DNA of 64,000 bases from Syntrophaceticus sp050949745 (GCA_050949745.1 JBMNGF010000019.1:1-64000); one strand, 5' to 3'; shown: positions 43,189 to 52,742, counted from the first letter of the stretch. Numbers and translations are program-made. Notes: generated from the letters alone by a model not told the origin.

Positions 43189-43867
43189 AATTAATGGGCC
43201 TTATGTATTTGACTGTAGGTACATCTGCAGCCGGCAGTGACAGCTCTTCCTCTTCATTGACAGTAGCTTTGATGTTGTAGGTGGCAAGGTTGCTGAGTAC
43301 ACCGCCTGCCAGATTCAAGCCTGAGAGGAGTTTAGTCGGTTCTCCGATGGCCTTTATTGTGCAGGGAAAGGTAACAGCTTGTCCATCAATGGTGAGCTCT
43401 GTTTGTTCGGTCCAGTAAATCTTAGACCAACTGGTAATTCGTTGGTCATTGACAGCGATCGCTTCTGCTCGGCAGTTCCAGAGTTCATTGATGATATCGA
43501 TAATATCATAATACATAATGGGTTGATTGGCAGGGATGACAATTGTGACCCCTGGACCCTCAACAGACTTAAGACCCAGTGCTATCTGCTGTGTGCTTAT
43601 TTCCTGGTTCATCTGTTTGATCAGAGCTTCATCTTCAGAAATATTGGTATTGAACAAATTCTGCTGACTTTCTAATTCTGCTAATATCTTTTCCAATTCT
43701 TCATTCTTTTCATTGTTTTTTCTAAATAGCAAAACCAGATCATCTGAAGATTGTTGGGGTAGATCTCTTAAATAATCTTGCTGGGTACGAAACTGAACTG
43801 TTATAAGGAGACCCAGCAGTAAAAAGGTGATAAAAACAGGGGCCTGCCATTTTTTTATTTTACTCAC
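43187..43867 (-). CDS. DUF881 family protein (YlxX/YlxW-like)
   Basis: This 226-residue protein has an N-terminal membrane helix (APVFITFLLLGLLITVQF), a coiled coil (about 40-95) and the DUF881 domain (VEGPGVTIVIPANQP, then IDIINELWNCRAEAIAVNDQRI, then AIGEPTKLLSGLNLAGGVLSNL). Genes of this family sit near division genes in Firmicutes; function is unclear. It overlaps the small basic protein gene by 8 bp. Confidence 0.88.
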   Translation of the reverse strand: MSKIKKWQAPVFITFLLLGLLITVQFRTQQDYLRDLPQQSSDDLVLLFRKNNEKNEELEKILAELESQQNLFNTNISEDEALIKQMNQEISTQQIALGLKSVEGPGVTIVIPANQPIMYYDIIDIINELWNCRAEAIAVNDQRITSWSKIYWTEQTELTIDGQAVTFPCTIKAIGEPTKLLSGLNLAGGVLSNLATYNIKATVNEEEELSLPAADVPTVKYIRPIN

Positions 43868-44237
43868 CTTTATCCCTCTTTATCTTTGCAATTTGCCGTT
43901 TATTTGACCATCTTGCTACCAACTCTCTTCTGATGATGGCCAAGTTCTGGAATAACCTGACACCAAAGGCGAAGACCGCTGCCATATAGATGTCTACGCC
44001 TAATTGGTCACCAAGATAAGCGAGTAAGGCAGCAAGTAGGGTGTTAGTAAAAAAACCTGTTAGCAAAATAGTGGCATCAAATTTTTCATCAAAAATAGCT
44101 TTAACGCCGCCAAATGCTGAGTCCAGAGCTGCCAGAACCGCTATGGAAAGGTACTTTGCCAAGCTTGCCGGAATAGGTATGGCAATGATTGAACCGATCA
44201 GTAGCCCAACTAACAGCCCTAAAATTGGAACCCACAT
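43860..44237 (-). CDS. sbp: Small basic membrane protein Sbp (DUF1290)
   Basis: This 125-residue protein has three to four hydrophobic segments (LLVGLLIGSIIAIPIPASLAKYLSIAVLAALDS) and a basic tail (KRQIAKIKRD). It lies between the two DUF881 genes, the standard place for sbp near ftsA/ftsZ in Bacillus; here no fts genes are adjacent. GGAGG lies just before the ATG. Confidence 0.88.
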   Translation of the reverse strand: MWVPILGLLVGLLIGSIIAIPIPASLAKYLSIAVLAALDSAFGGVKAIFDEKFDATILLTGFFTNTLLAALLAYLGDQLGVDIYMAAVFAFGVRLFQNLAIIRRELVARWSNKRQIAKIKRDKGE

Positions 44238-44975
44238 TTATTGGTCCTCCTTTGGTTGAGCATAACTAAACTGGTAACCGCCTTTATATGATTCAACACT
44301 TATTTTACGGTGTTTTTCCAAATGCACTGGATAACCAGCCATTTTCAAAATGTTGTATTGGCTGGTATCATCCTCCATAACTCTGATCATTCTGTCCGGG
44401 TCTCCGATGGCCTTGATCACAAAGGGTGGGCCAATGGCTACATTATCCACTCCAATGGTTGTCCCTGCGCATCTAATATCTGTCGAATTTATAACTCTCT
44501 CTCCGTTAATGGAAATTGCTTCTGCTCCTGCTGCTCGCAGATCATAAACGATATATAGCAGGTGTCTGTCGTGGATCAGATAATCATCAGCTTTAACCTG
44601 CTCCGGATTTTTGCTCTTTGCTATCTCGTAGCCCTTAGTGTTGTCATCAAGGGTGATGGAGATCCCCTGCCCTTCTACTTTACTTATGCCAGAAAGGGTA
44701 TACAAGCTGTCCAGCTCATACTGTAATGCCTCTAACTCTTTTTCTCCGCCGGCAATGCTCTTCTTAAATTGCTCAAGTTCCTCCCTTTTTGCCATGATAG
44801 TATCTGTAAGTTCCTGCTGTTTTTCTTCTTGGGCTTCGATCATAGAGATCAGTGTCTCAGATCTGGTTTTAGAAGGAGGAGCCTCGCTACTCTTTAGGGA
44901 TATTATGGCAGAAGTAAGTAATATTCCGACCATAAACATAACAAATGTCATCGGTAGCTTCCAGTTCTTCTTCAT
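44238..44975 (-). CDS. DUF881 family protein (YlxW-like)
   Basis: This 245-residue protein has an N-terminal membrane helix (LPMTFVMFMVGILLTSAII), a coiled coil (about 40-90) and a DUF881 domain (VEGQGISITLDDN, then YIVYDLRAAGAEAISINGERV, then AIGDPDRMIRVM). It is a paralogue of the 43187 gene; together with sbp they form a DUF881-Sbp-DUF881 unit. A GAGGGTG ribosome site precedes the ATG. Confidence 0.88.
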   Translation of the reverse strand: MKKNWKLPMTFVMFMVGILLTSAIISLKSSEAPPSKTRSETLISMIEAQEEKQQELTDTIMAKREELEQFKKSIAGGEKELEALQYELDSLYTLSGISKVEGQGISITLDDNTKGYEIAKSKNPEQVKADDYLIHDRHLLYIVYDLRAAGAEAISINGERVINSTDIRCAGTTIGVDNVAIGPPFVIKAIGDPDRMIRVMEDDTSQYNILKMAGYPVHLEKHRKISVESYKGGYQFSYAQPKEDQ

Positions 44976-45506
44976 GCGGACACCCTCTTTGTCATTTTGA
45001 GCAGGAATCTCTAAATTCTTCGTGATATAGTCTTAATCTCCTGCTGTAAATAATTGTAATAATTCGTTGAGCCCATATCTTTTACATTGCTTTTCGCCCT
45101 ATTCAAAGGTCTTTAATAATATAACGGAGTTTGGCGTAAAAACCCTGCAAATCATATATAATCTGTAGTGCATAGTTACACAATTCTGCATGGCTAGAAA
45201 AAGCGGCAGGTGTTTTTCCTAATATGCTCTATAGCCTATAAAAAAACTAAAAAACAATTGTTGTTCCGACAGGGCGTCACCTGCCTGGGCAGCAGAATTT
45301 ATTTTATCGCTAAACTTATATTATTTTAACACTATTATCCTGATTTTTCAGCAATTATGCTACATATTTCTAGCATATGATTTGTCAGACATATCCCTTG
45401 TAGTGTATATTAATATAAGCTCTCTAATGGGTCGATATATGCGCTGCGTTGGTTATTCTTCTCATAGGCGTATATTTATGTAAGATTTCTAATAGGTGAA
45501 AAATAT
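44976..45506. other. 530-bp A/T-rich divergent spacer
   Basis: No gene is supported on either strand. It must hold the divergent promoters for the ylxW-like gene and cdaA. The only notable structure is an inverted pair GGCAGGTG (near 45206) and CACCTGCC (near 45281), about 65 nt apart. Its role is unknown. Confidence 0.4.
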
Positions 45507-46307
45507 ATGTCCAAGTATTTAGTTTATTTTAATTATCTTGATTTGCGCACCTTTATCGACATTTTAATTATTGCCTTTGTTATCTACAAGCTCCTCATGT
45601 GGATTAAAGGAACACGTGCTGTGCAGCTTCTTAAAGGTGTGGCTGTACTGTTGATTGCCAGCGCAGTGAGTGCGCAGTTCAACCTTACTACAATTAATTG
45701 GTTACTGGGGAAGACATGGACAGCCCTCGCTGTTGCTCTCCCGGTTGTTTTTCAACCTGAACTGCGGCGGGCTTTGGAGCGGTTGGGGAGAGGCGGTCTT
45801 TTTGGACGTCGGTCTGTTTTGGCTGAGGAAGAAGCGAGGAATATAGCCCATAATGTGGCTCAAGCGGCCGGAAACCTTGCCCAGCGGTATGTGGGGGCTT
45901 TAATGGTATTTACGCGAGAAACAGGGCTCTTGGAGCATGTGGAAAGCGGAGTAAAGATGGATGCTCTGATATCTGAAGAGGTTTTAGTGAATATTTTTGA
46001 GCCATATACCCCTCTCCATGATGGTGCAGCCATTATCGGGGGTAAACGGATTCTGGCTGCTGCCTGTTACCTACCCCTGACGGAAAATCCTTTTGTCAGT
46101 ACAGAGCTGGGAACAAGACATCGTGCTGCCCTTGGTATCACAGAACAGAGTGATGCTATTGCAGTGGTGGTATCAGAGGAAACAGGCATCATCTCTCTGG
46201 CGGAAGGTGGTAAACTTATACGAGGATTGAGAAGGGGAGACTTGGAACAAAAATTGAAGGCCCTTCTGGGTCCTGGGCAGGGTAGTGAAAGAAATGAAAA
46301 ATACTAA
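45507..46307 (+). CDS. cdaA: Diadenylate cyclase CdaA
   Basis: This 266-residue membrane enzyme makes cyclic di-AMP from two ATP. It has N-terminal membrane helices (about 10-75), then a DAC domain with the catalytic DGA in LHDGAAIIGG (about 171-180) and RHR in GTRHRAALG (about 206-214). Cyclic di-AMP controls potassium and osmotic balance. It heads the cdaA-cdaR-glmM-glmS cluster. AGGTGA lies eight bases before the ATG. Confidence 0.95.
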   Translation: MSKYLVYFNYLDLRTFIDILIIAFVIYKLLMWIKGTRAVQLLKGVAVLLIASAVSAQFNLTTINWLLGKTWTALAVALPVVFQPELRRALERLGRGGLFGRRSVLAEEEARNIAHNVAQAAGNLAQRYVGALMVFTRETGLLEHVESGVKMDALISEEVLVNIFEPYTPLHDGAAIIGGKRILAAACYLPLTENPFVSTELGTRHRAALGITEQSDAIAVVVSEETGIISLAEGGKLIRGLRRGDLEQKLKALLGPGQGSERNEKY

Positions 46308-47283
46308 ACTGTATAAATGGTTTGTGCAAAACAATACCGGTTATAAGCTCTTGGCACTTTTTGTAGCCATTATGCTCTGGTATTATGTTGCCGGACAGCG
46401 TGACCCGATTGTCCAACGCAACTATACAGTGCCTGTGACTGTCAAGGGCGCTTCCACTGAACTGGTTTCACCCCTTCCTGAGGTGCGGGTTACTGCTCGA
46501 GGGATGAGGAGTATTATGGATGGTATTAAAAAAGAGGAGATCCGTGTTTATGTTGTGATTCCTGATCAGGAAGTGGGTGAAAGGCTCCTTCCGGTACAGG
46601 TAGAGGTTCCCTTTGGTGTTCAGGTCGTCAGTATCTCTCCTGAAAAGGTCACAGTTGATCTGGATGTTATGACAGAGAAGCAGGTGCCTGTGCGGGTACT
46701 AGTGCGCGGGGAAGCAGCTCCCGGTTTTACTTATAGAGACCCTACTGTTATCCCTGAACAAGTTACATTGAAGGGGCCAGGCCGTCTATTGGATGAGATT
46801 ATAGATGTGCAGACTGTAGTCAAAATTAATGGAGCGCAGAGTGATATCAGCCAGCAGGTGAAGGTACAGCTGGCCACAAATAATGATAGGGTGACAGTTA
46901 CACCTGACACTGTACAGGTGCTCCTTCCTGTGGTTACCAGTGGTCCTGTTAAAACCGTAGCACTTGATGTTGCTGTTGAGGGGGAAGTGGCTGAGGGGTT
47001 CGAAGTGAAGAGACAGAGTGTAGAACCAAACACTCTCCGTGTGACTGGTTCTGAACAATTAATGGCTAATCTCCGAGAGATACGCACCCGTCCTGTGGAT
47101 CTGAGCGGTGCTCAAAGAACTATCTCCAGAGATGTTGAACTGGTAATTCCTGATGGAGTTATACCTCTGGGGCGAACCAGGGTAAAGGTAACTATTGTTA
47201 TTGAAGCTGTTGAGCCTGCCGAACCTGTTGAGGAAGAGCAATTGCCAGGTCAGGATGAAGATGAGCAATTATCAGTTCAATAG
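46285..47283 (+). CDS. cdaR: CdaR, YbbR-domain regulator of CdaA
   Basis: This 332-residue protein has one N-terminal membrane helix (YKLLALFVAIMLWYYVA) and several extracytoplasmic YbbR repeats (for example LPEVRVTARGMRSIMDGI; YRDPTVIPEQVTLKGPGRLLDEI; RQSVEPNTLRVTGSEQLMANL). It modulates CdaA in related bacteria. It overlaps cdaA by 23 bp if the GTG at 46285 is used; ATG at 46294 is an alternative. An acidic tail (EPVEEEQLPGQDEDEQ) ends the protein. Confidence 0.92.
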   Translation: MKEMKNTKLYKWFVQNNTGYKLLALFVAIMLWYYVAGQRDPIVQRNYTVPVTVKGASTELVSPLPEVRVTARGMRSIMDGIKKEEIRVYVVIPDQEVGERLLPVQVEVPFGVQVVSISPEKVTVDLDVMTEKQVPVRVLVRGEAAPGFTYRDPTVIPEQVTLKGPGRLLDEIIDVQTVVKINGAQSDISQQVKVQLATNNDRVTVTPDTVQVLLPVVTSGPVKTVALDVAVEGEVAEGFEVKRQSVEPNTLRVTGSEQLMANLREIRTRPVDLSGAQRTISRDVELVIPDGVIPLGRTRVKVTIVIEAVEPAEPVEEEQLPGQDEDEQLSVQ

Positions 47284-47334
47284 AATAATGATATAATATT
47301 GAAAGTTATTTTGTCGGGAGGAGGACCTCAAGGG

Positions 47335-48690
47335 ATGTCTAGACTTTTTGGTACAGATGGGGTGCGGGGTGTTGCTAATCAGGAATTGACCCCGGATCTG
47401 GCTTATAAATTGGGTAAAGCCGGGGCATATGTTCTTGGTCGGCAGGGAGAACGGCCGCTGCTGGCCATCGGTAAGGATACCCGGATTTCAGGTGATATGC
47501 TGGAAGCGGCATTGACTGCCGGTATATTATCTGTTGGTGGAGATTGTTTGAGGGTAGGGGTTATTCCCACACCTGGCCTAGCCTATGTGACACGTTTTTA
47601 CGACTGTAGTGCTGGAATTGTCATTTCAGCTTCACATAACCCGGTAGCAGATAACGGGATCAAGTTTTTTGCAGCTGATGGCTTCAAACTGCCTGATTCT
47701 GTGGAGGAAGAGATTGAAAACCTTGTTTTAAATAATAATGATTTTCCCTGCCCAATAGGAGGGGATGTGGGGCGTGCTATCGATGATACAGCAGCTGCAG
47801 AGAAATATTATTTATTCCTGAAGAAGGATCTCGGTGTGGATTTAAGTGGTTTGAAGATTGTGTTGGATTGTGCCAATGGCTCTGCCTCAGGGATTGCGCC
47901 CCGCCTTTTTGAGGAACTGGGAGCATCTGTAACAGTTCTGCATGGTGAGCCTGATGGCATCAATATCAATGAAAAGTGCGGGTCCACATACCCGGAATCA
48001 TTAGAGCGAGAAGTTACAGCAAGGGGAGCAGATTTAGGGTTGGCCTTTGATGGTGATGCTGATCGTCTGCTTGCTGTTGATGAACAGGGAAATCTAGTTG
48101 ACGGGGATCAGATCATGGTGATCTGTGGCCTTGATCGTAAGCGAAAGGGCACACTGAAGGACAACAAGGTCATTGTGACAGTGATGAGTAACCTAGGACT
48201 CAAAGAGGCATTTCAAAAGGAAGGGATCACTGTAAAGGAAACAAGAGTGGGTGATCGCTACATTGTGGAGGAGATGCGCCAAAATGGTGGGGTGTTCGGT
48301 GGAGAACAGTCCGGCCATATCATCTTCCTGGATCACTCAACAACAGGTGACGGGCTGCTCACAGCCTTGGAACTTCTGCGAGTGGTTCAGGATTCAGGAC
48401 AGCCTCTTTCCCGCCTTGCTGCACAGATGAGACGCTTTCCTCAGGTTTTGGTCAATGTCCGAGTGAAAAACAAAGAGGCACTGTACAGCAACGCCCAGCT
48501 GCAGGATGCTATAAAACATGCGGAAGAATGCCTTCAGGGGCAGGGAAGGATTTTGGTGCGTCCCTCAGGGACTGAACCATTGGTCAGGGTTATGGGGGAG
48601 GCATTGGACGAACTCAAACTCAAGGAAGTAGTTGATGAATTGAGTGGAATTATTGAAGAGAAGCTGGGCTGTGAATTAGTGATAAGTTAA
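47335..48690 (+). CDS. glmM: Phosphoglucosamine mutase
   Basis: This 451-residue enzyme converts glucosamine-6-phosphate to glucosamine-1-phosphate for cell wall precursors. Marks are FGTDGVRGVAN at the start, the phosphoserine loop SASHNPVADNG (Ser about 101), the metal loop FDGDADR (about 240) and GEQSGH, with RPSGTEPLVRVMGE near the C-terminus. ATG 47335 fits the family N-terminus and has GGAGGAGG upstream. It follows cdaR and binds CdaA in other species. Confidence 0.96.
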   Translation: MSRLFGTDGVRGVANQELTPDLAYKLGKAGAYVLGRQGERPLLAIGKDTRISGDMLEAALTAGILSVGGDCLRVGVIPTPGLAYVTRFYDCSAGIVISASHNPVADNGIKFFAADGFKLPDSVEEEIENLVLNNNDFPCPIGGDVGRAIDDTAAAEKYYLFLKKDLGVDLSGLKIVLDCANGSASGIAPRLFEELGASVTVLHGEPDGININEKCGSTYPESLEREVTARGADLGLAFDGDADRLLAVDEQGNLVDGDQIMVICGLDRKRKGTLKDNKVIVTVMSNLGLKEAFQKEGITVKETRVGDRYIVEEMRQNGGVFGGEQSGHIIFLDHSTTGDGLLTALELLRVVQDSGQPLSRLAAQMRRFPQVLVNVRVKNKEALYSNAQLQDAIKHAEECLQGQGRILVRPSGTEPLVRVMGEALDELKLKEVVDELSGIIEEKLGCELVIS

Positions 48691-48784
48691 ATGAAGGGGG
48701 GGAATACAGCTTTTATTCTGTGTCAGATGGCACTGGGTTGTCTTAAAAAATAATTAATCTTCCACGCAAATTAAGCTGTTCTTT

Positions 48785-48790
48785 TATAAT
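48785..48790 (+). promoter_or_regulatory. Possible -10 element upstream of the glmS ribozyme
   Basis: TATAAT at 48785-48790 is followed by AGGGATCTTT and the ribozyme cleavage site 13 bases later. The -35 region is poor. It suggests a separate promoter for glmS within the operon. Confidence 0.45.
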
Positions 48791-48794
48791 AGGG

Positions 48795-48965
48795 ATCTTT
48801 CAAGCGCCAGGACCAGCTTATTACATGCTGGTTGACGAGGAAGGGGTTAATCGAGTTATTCGGCGGATGCCCCTCGGCGAACCACTGTCGTTAGAATGTT
48901 CAGAAAAGCGGAGAGTAATCTTCGTCACAAAGGGGGCATTCAGTGGTACCGCGTGGGAGGATCAA
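48795..48965 (+). ncRNA. glmS ribozyme (glucosamine-6-phosphate activated)
   Basis: The catalytic core is clear: AAGCGCCAGGACC near 48802, GCTGGTTGACGAGGA, GGTTAATCGAG and TTCGGCGGATGCCCCTCGGC, matching the conserved blocks of the glmS ribozyme. Cleavage should fall between 48803 and 48804 (before GCGCC). The downstream GCAGTGGTACCGCG-like part resembles a T-box by chance but belongs to the 3' domain. In Bacillus, glucosamine-6-phosphate triggers cleavage and mRNA decay, giving feedback on glmS. Confidence 0.93.
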
Positions 48966-48978
48966 AGGAGGAGTACAC

Positions 48979-50805
48979 TTGAGCGGTATTGTTGGATACC
49001 TCGGTAAAAAGGACGCGGTTTCAGTTATATTCGAGGGTTTAAAAACACTTGAATACCAAGGCTATGATTCTGTGGGGATGTCTTTCTTAAATGAAGGCAA
49101 TCTCAAGGTATATAAAAAAGCGGATGAGATTGCAGCTTTGGAGAAGGAAGTAACAAGGAGCTGCCATTCTCGGATCGGGGTCGGCCACATTCGTCTGGCT
49201 ACTCACGGTGCACCTGTAGACAATAATGCACACCCACACTGCGACTGTACAGGAAAATTTGCGGTGGTGCACAACGGGATCATAGAAAACTTCTATGAAC
49301 TGCGGAGCAAATTAGAAAGAAAAGGGCATCAATTCGCTTCAGAGACAGATTCAGAAGTGATTGCACACCTGATAGAGGATGCTTATCAGGGGGATCTGCT
49401 CTTTGCATTGCGCAGTGCCCTGGATCAGGTGCGGGGTTCCTATGCTTTGATAGTGCTCAGTGAACACCATCCCGATCACCTTGTAGCTGCCCGCAAAAAC
49501 AACCCGATTATGGTAGGCATTGGCCAAGGGGAAAACTTCCTGGCCTCCGATCCTTCGGCACTGCTCCCTTTTACAAGGGATGTCTATTATGTTGACGATG
49601 GAGAAGTGGTGGAAATCACTCCGGATAGTGTGCGGATATTTGATAAAGAGGGCAGTCCGGTGAAAAAGGAAGCCTGTCATCTTGATTGGGATATCAGTGC
49701 GGCAGAACGAGGCGGTTATCCCCATTTTATGCTCAAAGAGATTCACGAACAGCCCCAGGTCTTGAGGAATTCCCTAGGAAGCAGGATAACTCCTGCCGGG
49801 GATGATATAGATTTTAAGGACATTAAACTGACTCCGGAGGAGATGCGGGGTATTTCCAAGATAGTAATCACAGCTTGCGGCACCTCTTACCATGCCGGAT
49901 TGGTGGGTAAGCAGTTGCTGGAAAAGTGGGCGAAGATTCCAGTAGATGTTGAGCTTGCATCAGAATTCAGGTATCAGGATCCACTAGTAGGCCCGGACTG
50001 CCTGGTTATCGTAATCAGTCAATCTGGTGAGACCTCAGATACATTGGCTGCTCTCAAAGAAGCACGGGAGAAGGGATGCAGGATACTGGCGATCACCAAT
50101 ATGGTGGGGAGCACCATCACCAGAGAAGCTGATGAAGTGATTTACACCTGGGCGGGACAGGAGATTTCCATCGCCTCTACAAAGGCTTATACAGCACAGG
50201 TGCTGGTGATGTACCTGCTAGCGATGTTATTTGCCAAAGAGCGGGGAACAATGAACAGTGAACAGGCCAAGGGTATCATTACAGTTCTACAGCAGGTACC
50301 AGACTGGATTGAAGAAGTATTGGAGCAGAAGGAAGCCATTCAGGGGATTGCCGGCCATTATCACACCTGCGATAATTTCTTCTACCTGGGGCGCGGCCTG
50401 GACTGGGCAGTTGCTCTGGAAGGGGCACTCAAGCTGAAAGAGACATCATATATACATGCTGAGGCCTATGCAGCTGGAGAACTGAAGCATGGACCCCTTG
50501 CTTTGATCACAGAAGATGTACCTGTGCTTGCCCTTGCTACACAGGAAGGCATTCTGGAGAAGATGGTCAGCAATATTAGAGGTGTTAAAGCACGCCAGGG
50601 AGCAGTTATCGGTGTTACACTGGGACAGTGCGACCTGATCGATGAAGCCTGTGACCATATCATCAGGCTGCCTGCAGCTCCTTCATATATGAGTCCGCTG
50701 CTGTCTGTTGTTGCTCTGCAGCTTTTAGCCTACTATATATCCTGTGCCCGTGGCTGCGATGTCGACAAGCCTCGCAACTTGACGAAGAGTGTGACTGTGG
50801 AGTAG
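48979..50805 (+). CDS. glmS: Glutamine:fructose-6-phosphate amidotransferase with Ser replacing the catalytic Cys
   Basis: GlmS makes glucosamine-6-phosphate. The N-terminal glutaminase domain should begin with a nucleophilic Cys (M-CGIVG); here TTG AGC GGT encodes M-SGIVGYLG. Other glutaminase positions also differ: HIRLATHG instead of the usual HTRWATHG (the Trp gates the ammonia channel) and YQGYDSVGM instead of YRGYDSAG. NNAHPH, HNGIIEN and ETDSEVIAHL remain. The C-terminal isomerase is standard: CGTSYHAG, SQSGETSDT, ISIASTKAYTAQ, LGRGLDWAVALEGALKLKE and NLTKSVTVE. Length is 608. The TTG start has GGAGGAG upstream and is fixed by the ribozyme and the family N-terminus. Activity with glutamine is doubtful unless the base is an error. 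Confidence 0.92.
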   Translation: MSGIVGYLGKKDAVSVIFEGLKTLEYQGYDSVGMSFLNEGNLKVYKKADEIAALEKEVTRSCHSRIGVGHIRLATHGAPVDNNAHPHCDCTGKFAVVHNGIIENFYELRSKLERKGHQFASETDSEVIAHLIEDAYQGDLLFALRSALDQVRGSYALIVLSEHHPDHLVAARKNNPIMVGIGQGENFLASDPSALLPFTRDVYYVDDGEVVEITPDSVRIFDKEGSPVKKEACHLDWDISAAERGGYPHFMLKEIHEQPQVLRNSLGSRITPAGDDIDFKDIKLTPEEMRGISKIVITACGTSYHAGLVGKQLLEKWAKIPVDVELASEFRYQDPLVGPDCLVIVISQSGETSDTLAALKEAREKGCRILAITNMVGSTITREADEVIYTWAGQEISIASTKAYTAQVLVMYLLAMLFAKERGTMNSEQAKGIITVLQQVPDWIEEVLEQKEAIQGIAGHYHTCDNFFYLGRGLDWAVALEGALKLKETSYIHAEAYAAGELKHGPLALITEDVPVLALATQEGILEKMVSNIRGVKARQGAVIGVTLGQCDLIDEACDHIIRLPAAPSYMSPLLSVVALQLLAYYISCARGCDVDKPRNLTKSVTVE

Positions 50806-50892
50806 GGGAGCGCTTCATAGGGCGTTCTCCTGATTCACTTTTATTCAAAGGACAATCCCTGCATCAGTTAATTTCTAGGGTACTTGGGGGCA

Positions 50893-51726
50893 ATGAAAAG
50901 AAAAATGGAGTGGAAAAACATTTATCGTGGTTTTCTTATGGGAATAACTGATCTGATACCAGGAGTAAGCGGGGGAACAATGGCGATCATTCTTGGGGTC
51001 TATGATCGGTTATTGGAAGCGCTAAGTGGGTTTTTTAGCAAGAAATGGAGGCAGCAGCTTAGCTTTTTAGTACCATTGGCGATTGGAATAGTGTCTGCTC
51101 TTTTATTATTTAGCAGGTTAATAGCTTATTTGCTCCAAAATTATTTCGAACCAACCCAATTCTTCTTCCTGGGTTTAATTATCGGGATAATACCTTTTAT
51201 AATTAAAGGTGCGGATGTGAAGAGAAATTTCGCATTTCGTCACTGGTTCGTGTTAATAGCTGCGGCGATTCTTCTTGCACTAACAGGGTTCATGAACCCT
51301 AATAAAGCAGTAGAACCGATTACATCGTTGAATACTCTTTCTATATTGGGGCTGTTTCTTGCTGGGTGGCTGGCCAGTATGGCTATGCTCCTTCCCGGAA
51401 TCAGCGGCTCCTTTGTATTGCTCTTACTTGGAGTGTATTCAACAGGAATTTATGCGTTATCCACATTCAATATCCCCTTGATCGTTACTATTGGTTCAGG
51501 TGTTATAGTTGGATTTGCTGTGAGCAGTAAAGGCATCAGGTATGCTATTACTCGTTTTCCTTATATGACTTTTGCGATCATTATAGGTATGCTGATGGGC
51601 TCTGTTTTTCCTATCTTTCCCGGCATTGCAACCGATAGTGCAACCATCGTGATGAGTGTAATAACCTTTGGTTTAGGTCTAGGAATCACGATATTTATTG
51701 GATCAAGAAAAACTATTATCAAATAA
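50893..51726 (+). CDS. DUF368 family membrane protein
   Basis: This protein of about 277 residues has a conserved start, YRGFLMGITDLIPGVSGGTMAIILGVYDRLLEAL, and a second similar block, MLLPGISGSFVLLLLGVY (about 165-182), the two inverted-repeat motifs of the family. About eight hydrophobic segments are seen. Members are thought to be transporters, with links to undecaprenyl-phosphate translocation in recent work on the family (PopT). Its place after the glm genes fits a cell envelope role. Start choice is uncertain (TTG 50884, ATG 50893 or ATG 50905). Confidence 0.85.
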   Translation: MKRKMEWKNIYRGFLMGITDLIPGVSGGTMAIILGVYDRLLEALSGFFSKKWRQQLSFLVPLAIGIVSALLLFSRLIAYLLQNYFEPTQFFFLGLIIGIIPFIIKGADVKRNFAFRHWFVLIAAAILLALTGFMNPNKAVEPITSLNTLSILGLFLAGWLASMAMLLPGISGSFVLLLLGVYSTGIYALSTFNIPLIVTIGSGVIVGFAVSSKGIRYAITRFPYMTFAIIIGMLMGSVFPIFPGIATDSATIVMSVITFGLGLGITIFIGSRKTIIK

Positions 51727-51845
51727 ATTTCTACTGTGCTGCAAGTTGTAGGAACTGGAACTGACTTTCAGTCTGCTTGTTAATACTAAGTGAATGGTGT
51801 AAAATATTCTAATGAGTTGAGCTGAATTGAATGGAGGCGGATTAG

Positions 51846-52742
51846 ATGGCTGAAACTATAGCTGAAAAAGGAACATTGACTGCGAAAATGGGCCTGGCAG
51901 AAAAGCTTAAGGGTGGAGTAATTATGGATGTAACTACTCCTGAACAAGCCAAAATTGCTGAAGAAGCCGGAGCCTGTGCAGTAATGGCACTGGAAAGAGT
52001 TCCTGCTGATATACGGGCGGCCGGTGGAGTAGCCAGGATGGCTGATCCCACTGTTATTAAACGGATTATGGATGCAGTATCTATACCGGTAATGGCAAAG
52101 GCAAGAATTGGTCATTTTGTCGAAGCACAAATACTTGAAGCTTTAGGTGTTGACTTTATAGATGAAAGCGAAGTGCTTACACCGGCAGATGATCAATATC
52201 ATATAGAGAAAAAGGCTTTTAAAGTGCCTTTTGTATGTGGGGCGCGCAATTTAGGTGAAGCACTCAGGCGTATTGCCGAGGGTGCTGCTATGATTCGTAC
52301 CAAAGGAGAACCTGGTACAGGCAATGTGGTAGAGGCTGTCCGCCATATGCGTATGGTGATGGGGGAAATACGCCGTGTCCAAAATTTACCCAAGGAAGAA
52401 TTGATGAGAGCTGCCAAGGAAATTGGTGCGCCTTATGATTTGCTTGTGGGTGTAGCCGATAATGGCCGGCTACCGGTAGTTAATTTTGCCGCCGGTGGTA
52501 TTGCCACCCCGGCAGACGCAGCTTTGATGATGCAGTTAGGCTGTGATGGTATATTTGTAGGTTCAGGCATATTTAAGTCAAGTGATCCGCAAACAAGAGC
52601 CAAAGCCATCGTTAACGCAACTAAGCATTATGATGATCCGAAAGTGCTTGCAGAGGTTTCCAGCGAACTGGGCGAAGCGATGCCTGGTCTTGAAATATCT
52701 GCTCTTGCACCGGAAGAGCGTATGCAGGAGAGAGGATGGTAA
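51846..52742 (+). CDS. pdxS: Pyridoxal 5'-phosphate synthase subunit PdxS
   Basis: This 298-residue TIM-barrel enzyme makes PLP from ribose 5-phosphate, glyceraldehyde 3-phosphate and ammonia. Marks are KGGVIMDVTTPEQAKIAEEAGACAVMALERVP (near the N-terminus), MAKARIGHFVEAQ (catalytic Lys about 82), MIRTKGEPGTGN (second Lys about 150) and FAAGGIATPADAALMMQLGCDGIFVGSGIF. GGAGGCGG precedes the ATG. The glutaminase partner gene pdxT, which usually follows, is absent; a terminator comes instead. Confidence 0.97.
   Translation: MAETIAEKGTLTAKMGLAEKLKGGVIMDVTTPEQAKIAEEAGACAVMALERVPADIRAAGGVARMADPTVIKRIMDAVSIPVMAKARIGHFVEAQILEALGVDFIDESEVLTPADDQYHIEKKAFKVPFVCGARNLGEALRRIAEGAAMIRTKGEPGTGNVVEAVRHMRMVMGEIRRVQNLPKEELMRAAKEIGAPYDLLVGVADNGRLPVVNFAAGGIATPADAALMMQLGCDGIFVGSGIFKSSDPQTRAKAIVNATKHYDDPKVLAEVSSELGEAMPGLEISALAPEERMQERGW

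Noticed and set aside
48930..48960. T-box-like sequence GTGGTACCGCG before glmS
   Set aside because: It lies in the 3' domain of an unmistakable glmS ribozyme; no stem I or specifier is present and glmS is not an amino acid gene.
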